In this document: one piece after another, positions 44,884-52,320 of the stretch
Position numbering within the stretch: position 1 is the stretch's first letter
How the letters are laid out: each line of letters begins with the position of its first letter
Assembly: GCA_964406155.1 (NCBI GenBank)
Contig: CAYOQR010000003.1
Location: forward strand, 1 to 64,000
DNA length: 64,000 nt
Origin: Dongia_B sp964406155
Lineage (GTDB): Bacteria > Pseudomonadota > Alphaproteobacteria > Dongiales > Dongiaceae
Direction of reading: 5' to 3'
Made by a program: the position numbers and the translations under genes
Notes under the pieces: generated by a model
Database searches by the model: none
What the model was told of the DNA's origin: nothing
What the model saw: only the letters and a program-made list of their open reading frames with translations

Positions 44884-44912
44884 CGGCAGCCTTCCATAGG
44901 GGAAGGCTGCCG
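44884..44912 (-). terminator. 12-bp hairpin between HpaB and Rid genes
   Basis: CGGCAGCCTTCC (44884-44895) and GGAAGGCTGCCG (44901-44912) pair perfectly around ATAGG. No T-run follows on the minus strand, so it is more likely an mRNA-processing or attenuation hairpin that sets HpaB above Rid expression than a full stop. It is 38 bases before the Rid start. Confidence 0.55.
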
Positions 44913-44937
44913 GGAAAGACGGATATGCGAAACGGTG

Positions 44938-46404
44938 TCAGCGCTTCTGCCACTGTTCCATCACCTTGTCGGACAGATCGGCGGCATTCTGCACCATCTG
45001 CAAGGCGTTGGAGGGATTGAAATTCATATAGACCGCATTGAGATGGGCGAAAGGCGGCGACTGGGCGAACAGCTCGAAGGTCACCATATGGCCGGCGCGA
45101 TCGGAATTGACGAGATCGCGGGCGAAGGCCAGCAACCGCCGCCGGTCTTCCGCCGACCAGAATTCATTGACGTGATAATACTTCTCAAGCCATTCGGCGA
45201 TTTCCGGGCTCTCGAAGGACGTTGAGTCCGGTGTGACGCAGATCTGCCCGCCGCACAATTCGCGGGTCAGATGCATCATGGCCGGCAGTTGCGAACAGGC
45301 CAGCTTGCGACCGGTATAGAGCAGCGACTGGTTCGGCATCAGCAGGCCGCCGGGGCTTTTCTGCGCCGTGGCGATCGCCGCCGTCAGATGGGCGTTGATC
45401 GATTCCCGGTAGCAGATGAGTTCGGCGAGCTTCTCCCGCACCGCCTGCTGGGCATCGAGGCCAGTCTGCTTCACGTTGAACATCGCCGTGCCGATCAGCA
45501 GATCGGCGATGGTCAGCACGCGCTGGGTGAAGGGGAAGGCGCTGTAACGGTGCAGCGTGCCGCGGATATAGCTGGCCGCCTTGGTGTGGCGATAGAACAG
45601 CACGTTCTCCCAGGGGATCAGCACATTGTCGAAGACCAGCAGGGTATCGACTTCGTCGCAGCGATTGGAGAGCGGGTAGTCCTTGGCCGGCGCGCGGCCG
45701 GTGAAGCCGGTGCGGCAGATATGCTTGAGGCTCGGCGCGCCCATGTCGCAGATGAAACCGAGTGCGTAGTCGCTGAGCTTGTCGTCGCCCCAATTGGCAA
45801 TGGTCGGCTTGACGAAGGCCTGGTTGGCATAGGCGGCGGCCGTCTCGTATTTGGCGCCGCGCACGATGATGCCCTTGTCGGTCTCCTTGACCAGATGCAG
45901 CAGCATGTCCGGGTCCTGATCCTGCGGCCGCTTCGAGCGGTCGCCCTTGGGATCGGTATTGGCCGAGACATGGAAGGTGTCGGAGGTCAGCGCATGCTGG
46001 ATGTGATGCTCGATATTCTTCGAGAACTGGGGATCGACCTCGTTGAGAACATCGCGGCCGTCATAGAGCGACCACATCTCGCCGATCGTCTCGTCGCCGA
46101 CCCGGACGGCATAGCCCTTGATGTCTTTCATCACCGTGTCGACGGCCCGGCGCTTGGCGTGCCAATCGTCCTGGCTGTGCGGCAGCTTATAGCCGATATT
46201 GTTTTCCTCGCCCGTCGCCTCGTCGCGATAGGCCATGATCTCCTTGCTGCCCTGTTCATGGGCCATGTCGTAGATGCGGGCGCGGATATCCACGATCGGC
46301 TTCAGGGCCTGATGCGTGGTGACATCCTTCACCTTCTCGCCATTGATCCAGACCTGTCGGCCGTCGCGGAGCGATTCGCGATATTGTTCGCCGGTCCTTA
46401 ACAT
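44938..46404 (-). CDS. HpaB/PvcC-type FADH2-dependent monooxygenase
   Basis: 488-residue oxygenase of the 4-hydroxyphenylacetate 3-monooxygenase family, which uses reduced flavin made by a separate reductase. Supporting segments: MLRTGEQYRESLRDGRQVWINGEKV (family opening), MWSLYDGRDVLNEVDPQ, FHVSANTDPKGDRSKRPQ, LVFDNVLIPWENVLFYR and TGRKLACSQLPAMMHLTRELCGGQ. Family members hydroxylate phenols, chlorophenols, pyrroles and other rings, so the substrate is open. No flavin reductase gene is in the window. It heads an operon with the Rid and DUF1028 genes and is divergent from a LysR gene that probably controls it. Confidence 0.9.
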   Translation of the reverse strand: MLRTGEQYRESLRDGRQVWINGEKVKDVTTHQALKPIVDIRARIYDMAHEQGSKEIMAYRDEATGEENNIGYKLPHSQDDWHAKRRAVDTVMKDIKGYAVRVGDETIGEMWSLYDGRDVLNEVDPQFSKNIEHHIQHALTSDTFHVSANTDPKGDRSKRPQDQDPDMLLHLVKETDKGIIVRGAKYETAAAYANQAFVKPTIANWGDDKLSDYALGFICDMGAPSLKHICRTGFTGRAPAKDYPLSNRCDEVDTLLVFDNVLIPWENVLFYRHTKAASYIRGTLHRYSAFPFTQRVLTIADLLIGTAMFNVKQTGLDAQQAVREKLAELICYRESINAHLTAAIATAQKSPGGLLMPNQSLLYTGRKLACSQLPAMMHLTRELCGGQICVTPDSTSFESPEIAEWLEKYYHVNEFWSAEDRRRLLAFARDLVNSDRAGHMVTFELFAQSPPFAHLNAVYMNFNPSNALQMVQNAADLSDKVMEQWQKR

Positions 46405-46539
46405 TGCTTCTCTCCCCTTCGGGCTGGTGTGCCGCGCCTGCGGTCAGCTTTTCGGCCGAAAATGTGATCGGGGAAATCTTGACGCTGCCCCCTGAAAAGG
46501 GAAAATATTTTTATAATTAAATGTAGATCGGTTTTTCCA

Positions 46540-47439
46540 ATGAACTATACGCTGAAGCAGCTCCGGTATTTCGTCGCGGCGGCTGAAGCCGGCAGCGTGA
46601 CCGGCGCCGGCCAGCGCCTGCACGTCTCCCAGCCCTCGATTTCCGCCGCCATCGCCCAGTTGGAGGAGCGGTTCGGGGTGGCGCTTTTCATCCGCCATCA
46701 CGCCCAGGGGCTCAGCCTGACCGCGGCCGGGCGCCGCCTGATGGCCGAGGCCCGGGGCCTGCTGGACCATGCCGAGGATCTGCGCCAGCGCGCCATCGGC
46801 CTCGGGAAAGACCTGGCCGGCGATCTCCATATCGGCTGTTTCCAGACCTTCGCCCCCATGGTCCTGCCGCAGCTCCTGCGGGAATTCGGCGTTGCCTTCC
46901 CCGATATCACGGTCCATTTGCATGAAAACCATGTTCAGGGCGTGTGGGACGATCTCCGGGGCGGCGGGGCCGAACTGGCTTTGACCTATGATCTCAATCT
47001 CGGCGAGGACATCGACTTCACCCCCCTGGCTGAGGTGCCGCTTTACGCCTTCATCGCCGAGAACCATCCCTTGGCAAAGCAATCCAGCGTCTCGCTCAAG
47101 GAACTGGTCGCCTATCCGATGATCCTGCTGTCCCTGCCGCAGAGCCGCGACTATTTCCTGTCGATCCTCTACAGCCAGCGCCTGCAACCGCGCATCGCCT
47201 ATGAGACCCCGAGTTTCGAAATGATGCGCGGCCTGGTCGCCAATGGCGACGGCTTCTCCATCATGCATTCAAGGCCGGCAAGCGATTGGAGCCTGGACGG
47301 CCGGCGCCTCGCCTATCGGCCGCTCACCGAGGGATTGCGGCCGACGCAACTGGGCCTCGCCCGCCTGGCCGGAACCCGGCCGACCCGCAAGGCGACCGCT
47401 TTTGTCGACTTCTGCAGCACGCATTTCGCGCAACGCTGA
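46540..47439 (+). CDS. LysR-family regulator of the HpaB operon
   Basis: 299-residue LysR protein. HTH residues 3-62: YTLKQLRYFVAAAEAGSVTGAGQRLHVSQPSISAAIAQLEERFGVALFIRHHAQG. The effector domain begins near residue 90 (DLHIGCFQTFAPMVLPQLLREF). It is divergent from the HpaB-type monooxygenase with 135 bases between starts, the classic arrangement for a LysR activator and its target. That short region is AT-rich next to the LysR start (TTTTTATAATTAAATG), unlike the surrounding DNA. Inducer unknown, probably the HpaB substrate. Confidence 0.9.
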   Translation: MNYTLKQLRYFVAAAEAGSVTGAGQRLHVSQPSISAAIAQLEERFGVALFIRHHAQGLSLTAAGRRLMAEARGLLDHAEDLRQRAIGLGKDLAGDLHIGCFQTFAPMVLPQLLREFGVAFPDITVHLHENHVQGVWDDLRGGGAELALTYDLNLGEDIDFTPLAEVPLYAFIAENHPLAKQSSVSLKELVAYPMILLSLPQSRDYFLSILYSQRLQPRIAYETPSFEMMRGLVANGDGFSIMHSRPASDWSLDGRRLAYRPLTEGLRPTQLGLARLAGTRPTRKATAFVDFCSTHFAQR

Positions 47440-47747
47440 GAAAATCTCTATGCTTTAGGTTGTTTCCACTGCAGTGCAGCAATCACACCTAATGTGGTCA
47501 AGATTCCTTGCAAACGGTTGGAAAATCGCCCTTACGACGCCTTAATGGCGTGATGGCTCGCCTTTACAACTCCTTAACGCCGACGCATACTTGGAACACC
47601 AAGCGACATATTGTCGCTGGAATGTCGATTCGGGACAAATCTGGGGGTGCTCAGTATCGGCTATGTCGGCTTTGGCCGACCCGGCATGATCCGTTCCGGC
47701 TGATTGGGCCCGCTTGTCCTGTGCGACCAATATAAAGGGGAGACATT
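47440..47747. other. Intergenic leader before the APC permease
   Basis: 308 bases with no recognisable gene. It contains a stacked pair of dyads at 47590-47618 and a further hairpin GTCGGC-TTTG-GCCGAC near 47666-47681, then AAAGGGGAGAC as the permease ribosome site. The dense symmetry suggests regulation of the permease; no riboswitch class was recognised. Confidence 0.5.
47590..47618. promoter_or_regulatory. Adjacent perfect dyads upstream of the APC permease
   Basis: CTTGG-AACA-CCAAG (47590-47603) abuts AGCGACA-TAT-TGTCGCT (47602-47618), the latter a perfect 7-base inverted repeat with a 3-base centre. They lie about 130-160 bases before the permease ATG and look like operators; the regulator is unknown, perhaps the LysR or the GlxA-type protein nearby. 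Confidence 0.5.
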
Positions 47748-49298
47748 ATGTCTACGCAGGATCACTCACATGACGAGGACGTAAAAGTCCTCCACAGTAT
47801 GGGCTACGCCCAGGAACTCTCGAGACGTATGGGCGGGTTCCAGAATTTCGCCATCTCCTTCTCCATCATCTGCATTCTGGCCGGCGGTATCGGCGCTTAT
47901 GCCGTGGCCTTCGGCGCCGGCGGCGGCGGATCCATCGGTATCGGCTGGATCGTCGGTTCGATCTTCACGCTTTTGGTGGCGACGGCCATGGGCCAGATCG
48001 CATCGGCTTATCCGACGGCCGGTGGCCTTTACCACTGGGCTTCGATCCTCGGCGGCAAGGGCATTGGCTGGGGCACGGCATGGCTGAACCTGATCGGTCT
48101 GCTCTTCGTCGTCGCCTCGGTGAATTACGGCGTGGTGCTACTGGCACATGACCTTGTCTTCGTGCCCCTGTTCGGGTTCCATACCGATCCATTCACGCCG
48201 ACGCAGCTCACGGTCGGCGTCGTCGCGATCACCCTGGTGCAGGCAATCCTGAACTATGTCGGCATCAAGGCAACCACGATCCTGACCGACTTTTCGGGCT
48301 ACCTGATCTTCCTGGTTTCGGTGGTCATTATCGTCGGCCTGCTCGTCGGCTCGCCGGTCTCGTTTGACTTCTCCCGTCTGGTGACCTTCCACAATTACAC
48401 CGGTGACCCGGGCGCAGGTACCTGGCCCGCAACGGGCAGCCTGTTCTTCGCCTTTGTGCTTGGCATGCTGCACGTTTGCTACACCATCACCGGCTTCGAT
48501 GCTTCCGCGCATACCTCGGAAGAAACCCGCGATGCCCAACGGGCAGTGCCGAAAGGAATGCTGACCTCCGTGTTCTGGTCGGGCTTGTTTGGCTGGTTCC
48601 TGGTTGTTTCCGTTCTGTTGGCGATGCCCTCGCTGGATGACGGTGCGAAACAGGGCTTCTCGGTCTTCGCCTATGTGCTGGACGCCAGCCATATGCCCAC
48701 TGTCCTGAAGAACCTGATTGGTGTCGGCATCGTGTTGTCGAACTTCCTTTGTGCCTTGGCGGGCATGACCTCGCTCTCGCGCATGATGTATGCCTTCGCC
48801 CGTGACGGCGGCATCCCCGGTTGTTCGCATCTGCTGCGTCGTGTCAGTCCGAAGTATCGCACCCCGGGCACGGCCATTGCCGTCGGTGCTGTGCTCTGCA
48901 TGATCCTCGGCTATGCCTGCGGCGCCAATGCGCAGGCCTACATCATCCTGGCCTCGGGCTGTGCAGTGTTCCTTTACGTGTCCTACATCATCCCGATCGC
49001 CTGCGGCATTTTTGCCGAAGGCAAGAGCTGGACGAAGAAGGGTCCGTTCAATCTCGGCGTCTGGTCCAAGCCGGTCGCCGCATTGGCGGTCCTCGGCGGT
49101 GCTGTCCTGGCTTTCGTCGGCTTCCAGCCGCCGTACCAACTGGTCGGCCAATTCCTGGCGGTCATGGTCGCTGTCCTCATCGTCGTCTGGTTTGCCTTCG
49201 AGAAGCGCCGCTTCGCCGGCCCGCCGCTGACCGAAGAGGCCGTGAAGGCTCGCCAGGCGGAAATCGCCCGCGAAGAAGCGGCCTTGGCGAAAGGCTGA
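47748..49298 (+). CDS. APC-superfamily amino acid/choline-type permease
   Basis: Secondary importer of 516 residues with about twelve transmembrane segments. The opening ELSRRMGGFQNFAISFSIICILAGGI, the YPTAGGLYHWASILGG segment and CYTITGFDASAHTSEETRDAQRAVPKGM are characteristic of the amino acid/choline transporter branch (ACT, which includes GABA and choline permeases of the Uga4 and Hnm1 type). The C-terminal 30 residues are charged and helical (LTEEAVKARQAEIAREEAALAKG). It lies between the LysR gene and the glycine riboswitch and is followed by its own strong terminator. A choline, GABA or other amine substrate fits the neighbouring catabolic genes, as inference. Confidence 0.9.
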   Translation: MSTQDHSHDEDVKVLHSMGYAQELSRRMGGFQNFAISFSIICILAGGIGAYAVAFGAGGGGSIGIGWIVGSIFTLLVATAMGQIASAYPTAGGLYHWASILGGKGIGWGTAWLNLIGLLFVVASVNYGVVLLAHDLVFVPLFGFHTDPFTPTQLTVGVVAITLVQAILNYVGIKATTILTDFSGYLIFLVSVVIIVGLLVGSPVSFDFSRLVTFHNYTGDPGAGTWPATGSLFFAFVLGMLHVCYTITGFDASAHTSEETRDAQRAVPKGMLTSVFWSGLFGWFLVVSVLLAMPSLDDGAKQGFSVFAYVLDASHMPTVLKNLIGVGIVLSNFLCALAGMTSLSRMMYAFARDGGIPGCSHLLRRVSPKYRTPGTAIAVGAVLCMILGYACGANAQAYIILASGCAVFLYVSYIIPIACGIFAEGKSWTKKGPFNLGVWSKPVAALAVLGGAVLAFVGFQPPYQLVGQFLAVMVAVLIVVWFAFEKRRFAGPPLTEEAVKARQAEIAREEAALAKG

Positions 49299-49318
49299 GA
49301 TCAAATCGCTCACGCTTC

Positions 49319-49346
49319 AGGGGAGGCCATCCGGCCTCCCCTTTTT
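49319..49346 (+). terminator. Intrinsic terminator after the permease
   Basis: GGGGAGGCC (49320-49328) and GGCCTCCCC (49333-49341) form a 9-base stem with loop ATCC, followed by T5C. It ends the permease transcript before the riboswitch, so the riboswitch transcript must start between here and about 49450. Confidence 0.92.
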
Positions 49347-49450
49347 CTTTGCCGGTTTTCTCCATCTTTATTGTTGTCTGACCAACAACTTCCGCGAATC
49401 CCGCTTGACGCCGTCCCGGCATCGCCGGAGACTGCGACGGATCAAATCCC

Positions 49451-49666
49451 GCCGCTGGGAGAGATCGGTCACCGATTGAGGTGGCTGGCGCCGAAGGAGC
49501 AACCGCCCCCGGAAACTCTCAGGCAAAAGGACCAGGGCGGAACTACACTCTGGAAAGCGGACACGCCGATTGCTCGGCCGTCCCACCGACGGAGTAAACC
49601 TGTCCACCCTTTCTTCGCGAAAGCCGTGGGCACGGCCAATCTCTCAGGTCCCGAGACAGAGGGGGG
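49451..49666 (+). ncRNA. Tandem glycine riboswitch (gcvT RNA)
   Basis: Two adjacent glycine aptamers. Aptamer 1 (about 49451-49560) has GGGAGAG at 49457-49463, GCGCCGAAGGAGCAA at 49488-49502, AAACTCTCAGGCAAAAGGAC at 49513-49532 and CACTCTGGA at 49547-49555; its ends pair (CCGC with GCGG) as P1. Aptamer 2 (about 49564-49666) has CACCGACGGAGTAAACCTG at 49584-49602, AATCTCTCAGGTCCC at 49638-49652 and GACAGAGGGGG at 49655-49665. Order, spacing and conserved cores match the gcvT class on the plus strand. The next gene is a GlxA-type regulator, not gcvT. The expression platform (49667-49723) shows GGCGA-GCCGTT-TCGCC but no terminator, so translational control is likelier. Confidence 0.93.
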
Positions 49667-49723
49667 AAGCGCCACCTGGCACAATCTGCCGGGCGAGCCG
49701 TTTCGCCGCTGTCGGAGGGTATT

Positions 49724-50878
49724 TTGGCGGACATATTTGACGATCGGACTCCACCGGGCGATGTCCCGCTTGTCGAGACCGTAACGGCCGCATCGGAAAC
49801 GACGGCCGATGAAACCGCCATCTTCCGCCGCGATCCCGATGGCAATGTCCGTCTCTCGCTGGTGCTGATTCCGGGCTTCGCTTTGGGCGATCTCGCCCGC
49901 GTGGTCGATACGCTGGCAACCGCCAACAGCATCATCGGCAAGCAGGTCTTCCGCTGGCAGACCGTCGGGCTCGAGCGCGGGCCCGTGCCCTCCGCCAGCG
50001 CCATCGACGTCAACCCGGAATGCAGCATCGGCGATGGGCCGGCGGCCGGCAACATCCTCGTCCTGTCGGAGATACAGCCTCTTTCCACCGCCGCCACCGC
50101 CCAAGGGGGGCTCGTCGCTTGGTTACAGGAAGCTGACCGGGCCGGCGCGCATATCGGTGCCGTATCCAATGCTGCCGTCCTCCTCTCGCAACTGGGCCTG
50201 CTGCGCGGCTATGCCTGTGCGACGCCGGGCCAGATGGCGATGACCGAGTCGGACCAGAAGGGCAGCAAGGAACTGTTCTGTCGCGAGCGCGGGCCGGCCA
50301 GCCTGCATCCGGACCTGTACGTGATCGATCGCAACCGCTTTACCTGCGCCGGCGGCTGCGCCACCTCGGATATGATGCTGAATGCCGTGCGGCAGATCCT
50401 GGGCGATGCGACCGCCCGCCGCGTCACCGGCCAGTTGCTGCGGGACCGTGCCCGCGAGGCCGGCGAACTGCAGCCGCAAGCCCAGTTGACACAGCATGCG
50501 GCGGGCGGCCAGGCCCTGCAGCGGGCCATGCAGATCATGCGACGCCATGCCCAGCAACCGGTCGAGCTGCGGGTCATCGCCATGCGGGCGGGGATTCATC
50601 TGCGGCATCTGGAGCGGCTGTTCCGGCGCCACCTGAACACCAGCCCCCGGGAATTCTATCTGCGCCTGCGCCTGCAGCGCGCCCGGGAACTGATGCAATG
50701 CACCACGGCGACCCTGTCCGCCATCGCCGGGGATGTCGGTTTCGACTCGCTTTCACATTTCTCGAAATGCTATACCGACGCGTATGGAACACGGCCGAGC
50801 GAAGATCGCCAGCGCCTGTTCACCTCGGCCGCTATCGGCCCATATGAGCCATCAAGGGGGAAAACGATCGCCGCATGA
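49724..50878 (+). CDS. GlxA-family AraC-type regulator under glycine riboswitch
   Basis: 384-residue regulator with an N-terminal DJ-1/PfpI-like amidotransferase domain (about 45-220; VLIPGFALGDLARVVDTLATAN) and a C-terminal AraC HTH pair (about 265-365; VELRVIAMRAGIHLRHLERLFRRHLNTSPREFYLRLRLQRARELM, then IAGDVGFDSLSHFSKCY). This is the GlxA/GbdR/CdhR architecture; GbdR in Pseudomonas responds to glycine betaine and dimethylglycine. It starts at TTG, behind GGAGGG at four bases, 57 bases after the second glycine aptamer, so glycine probably controls its synthesis. It probably activates the plus-strand catabolic genes downstream; that is inferred. Confidence 0.9.
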   Translation: MADIFDDRTPPGDVPLVETVTAASETTADETAIFRRDPDGNVRLSLVLIPGFALGDLARVVDTLATANSIIGKQVFRWQTVGLERGPVPSASAIDVNPECSIGDGPAAGNILVLSEIQPLSTAATAQGGLVAWLQEADRAGAHIGAVSNAAVLLSQLGLLRGYACATPGQMAMTESDQKGSKELFCRERGPASLHPDLYVIDRNRFTCAGGCATSDMMLNAVRQILGDATARRVTGQLLRDRAREAGELQPQAQLTQHAAGGQALQRAMQIMRRHAQQPVELRVIAMRAGIHLRHLERLFRRHLNTSPREFYLRLRLQRARELMQCTTATLSAIAGDVGFDSLSHFSKCYTDAYGTRPSEDRQRLFTSAAIGPYEPSRGKTIAA

Positions 50879-50937
50879 TCAGCCGGCGGTCGCTCGCGAA
50901 CTGACTCGAAATCACAGCCAAACAATCTGGGGGAAGT

Positions 50938-52311
50938 ATGCCTTTGAAGCCGGAACAGGTTAAGACGATCGCCGATGCCAAAAAGATCGTCCAGGAGCGT
51001 GGCCTGACGCATGTCAAGGTCGGCGTGTTCGATGGCGACGCAATCCTGCGCGGCAAGTACATGTCGACGGCAAAATTCTTCTCGGCGCTGGATGGTGGCT
51101 TCGGCTTCTGCGACGTGGTCCTCGGCTGGGACAGCAGCGACCAGCTCTTCGACAACACCACCTATACCGGCTGGCATACCGCCTATCCCGACGCCTTCGT
51201 GCGCGTCATCCCGGAAAGCTGCCGCGAGATTCCCTTCGAAGACAACATGCTCTTCTTCCTGGCGGAATTCGTCGACAAGGCGGCGGAGGTCTGCCCGCGC
51301 GGCACCTTGCGCCGGGTGCTCGACAAGGCCGCCAAGATGGGCTTCGAGGCCTATGGCTCCTGCGAGTTCGAATTCTTCATGTTCGACGAAACGCCGGAAA
51401 GCGTCCGTGAAAAAGGCTATCGCAACCTGACGCCGATGACCCCCGGCTGGTTCGGCTATTCGGTGATCCGCAACACGGTCTGGGCCGATCTCTACAAGGA
51501 GATCCTCGAGACCTGCGAAATCATGCGGATGCCGATCGAGGGCCTGCATACCGAGACCGGCCCCGGCGTGCTGGAAGCCGCCCTCACTTATGACAAGGCG
51601 CTGGAAGCCGCCGACCGCGCCTCGCTCTTCAAGACCTTCATGAAGGTCCTGGCGCAGCGCCGCGGCCTGATGGCGACGTTCATGGCGAAATGGTCGAACA
51701 ACTGGCCCGGCCAGAGCGGCCATATCCATCTGTCGCTGAAGGACAAGAAGGGCAAGAACGTCTTCTATGACGCGAAGAAGCCGCATCAGATGAGCGATCT
51801 GCAGCGCTGGTTCATCGGCGGCCAGCAGGCCCTGATGCCGGAACTGCTCGGCATGGTCGCCAGCACCGTCAATGCCTATTCGCGCCTCATCCCGGGCTTT
51901 TGGGCGCCGACCGACGCCACCTGGGGCGTCGAGAACCGCACCTGCGCGCTGCGCGTCATTCCGGGGTCGGAAAAATCCCAGCGCGTCGAGTACCGGATCG
52001 CGGCGGCCGACTGCAATCCCTATGTCGCCCTGGCGGCGGCGATCGGCTCCGGCCTCTACGGCATCGAGCACAAGATCGAGCCGACCGCACCGATCGTCGG
52101 CAATTCCTATGCCCAGAAGCACCCGGCCAAATTCGACTTGCCGCGGACTTTGTGGGAAGCTGCCCAGCGACTGAGGAAGTCGAAGGCCGCCAGCGAGCTG
52201 TTCGGCGATGCCTTCGTCGAGCAGTGGGTGGCGACCCGCGAATGGGAAGAACGCGAGTTCCGCAAGCACATCACCGATTGGGAACTGTCGCGCTACTTCG
52301 AGATCATCTGA
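50938..52311 (+). CDS. Glutamine-synthetase-like ligase (gamma-glutamyl-amine type)
   Basis: 457-residue member of the glutamine synthetase superfamily, closest in feel to PuuA/GlnT-type gamma-glutamyl ligases, which join Glu to an amine using ATP. Metal-site elements: GSCEFEFFMFDE (EFE), GLHTETGPGVLEAAL, the ammonia/amine site region GQSGHIHLSL, NRTCALRVIP and VEYRIAAADCNPYVALAAA; it ends DWELSRYFEII as many gamma-glutamyl ligases do. It lacks the adenylylation loop of GlnA. It follows the GlxA-type regulator by 59 bases and precedes an aldehyde dehydrogenase by nine, echoing the ligase-dehydrogenase pairing of glutamylated-amine pathways. Substrate unknown. Confidence 0.85.
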   Translation: MPLKPEQVKTIADAKKIVQERGLTHVKVGVFDGDAILRGKYMSTAKFFSALDGGFGFCDVVLGWDSSDQLFDNTTYTGWHTAYPDAFVRVIPESCREIPFEDNMLFFLAEFVDKAAEVCPRGTLRRVLDKAAKMGFEAYGSCEFEFFMFDETPESVREKGYRNLTPMTPGWFGYSVIRNTVWADLYKEILETCEIMRMPIEGLHTETGPGVLEAALTYDKALEAADRASLFKTFMKVLAQRRGLMATFMAKWSNNWPGQSGHIHLSLKDKKGKNVFYDAKKPHQMSDLQRWFIGGQQALMPELLGMVASTVNAYSRLIPGFWAPTDATWGVENRTCALRVIPGSEKSQRVEYRIAAADCNPYVALAAAIGSGLYGIEHKIEPTAPIVGNSYAQKHPAKFDLPRTLWEAAQRLRKSKAASELFGDAFVEQWVATREWEEREFRKHITDWELSRYFEII

Positions 52312-52320
52312 GGAAGCATC

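Noticed and set aside
47748..49298. The permease C-terminus continuing in the fragment at 43162
   Set aside because: The fragment lies 4 kb upstream, not downstream, and the intact permease has its own stop and terminator.
49319..49346. Terminator hairpin as the expression platform of the glycine riboswitch
   Set aside because: It lies upstream of both aptamers and directly after the permease stop, so it ends the permease transcript.
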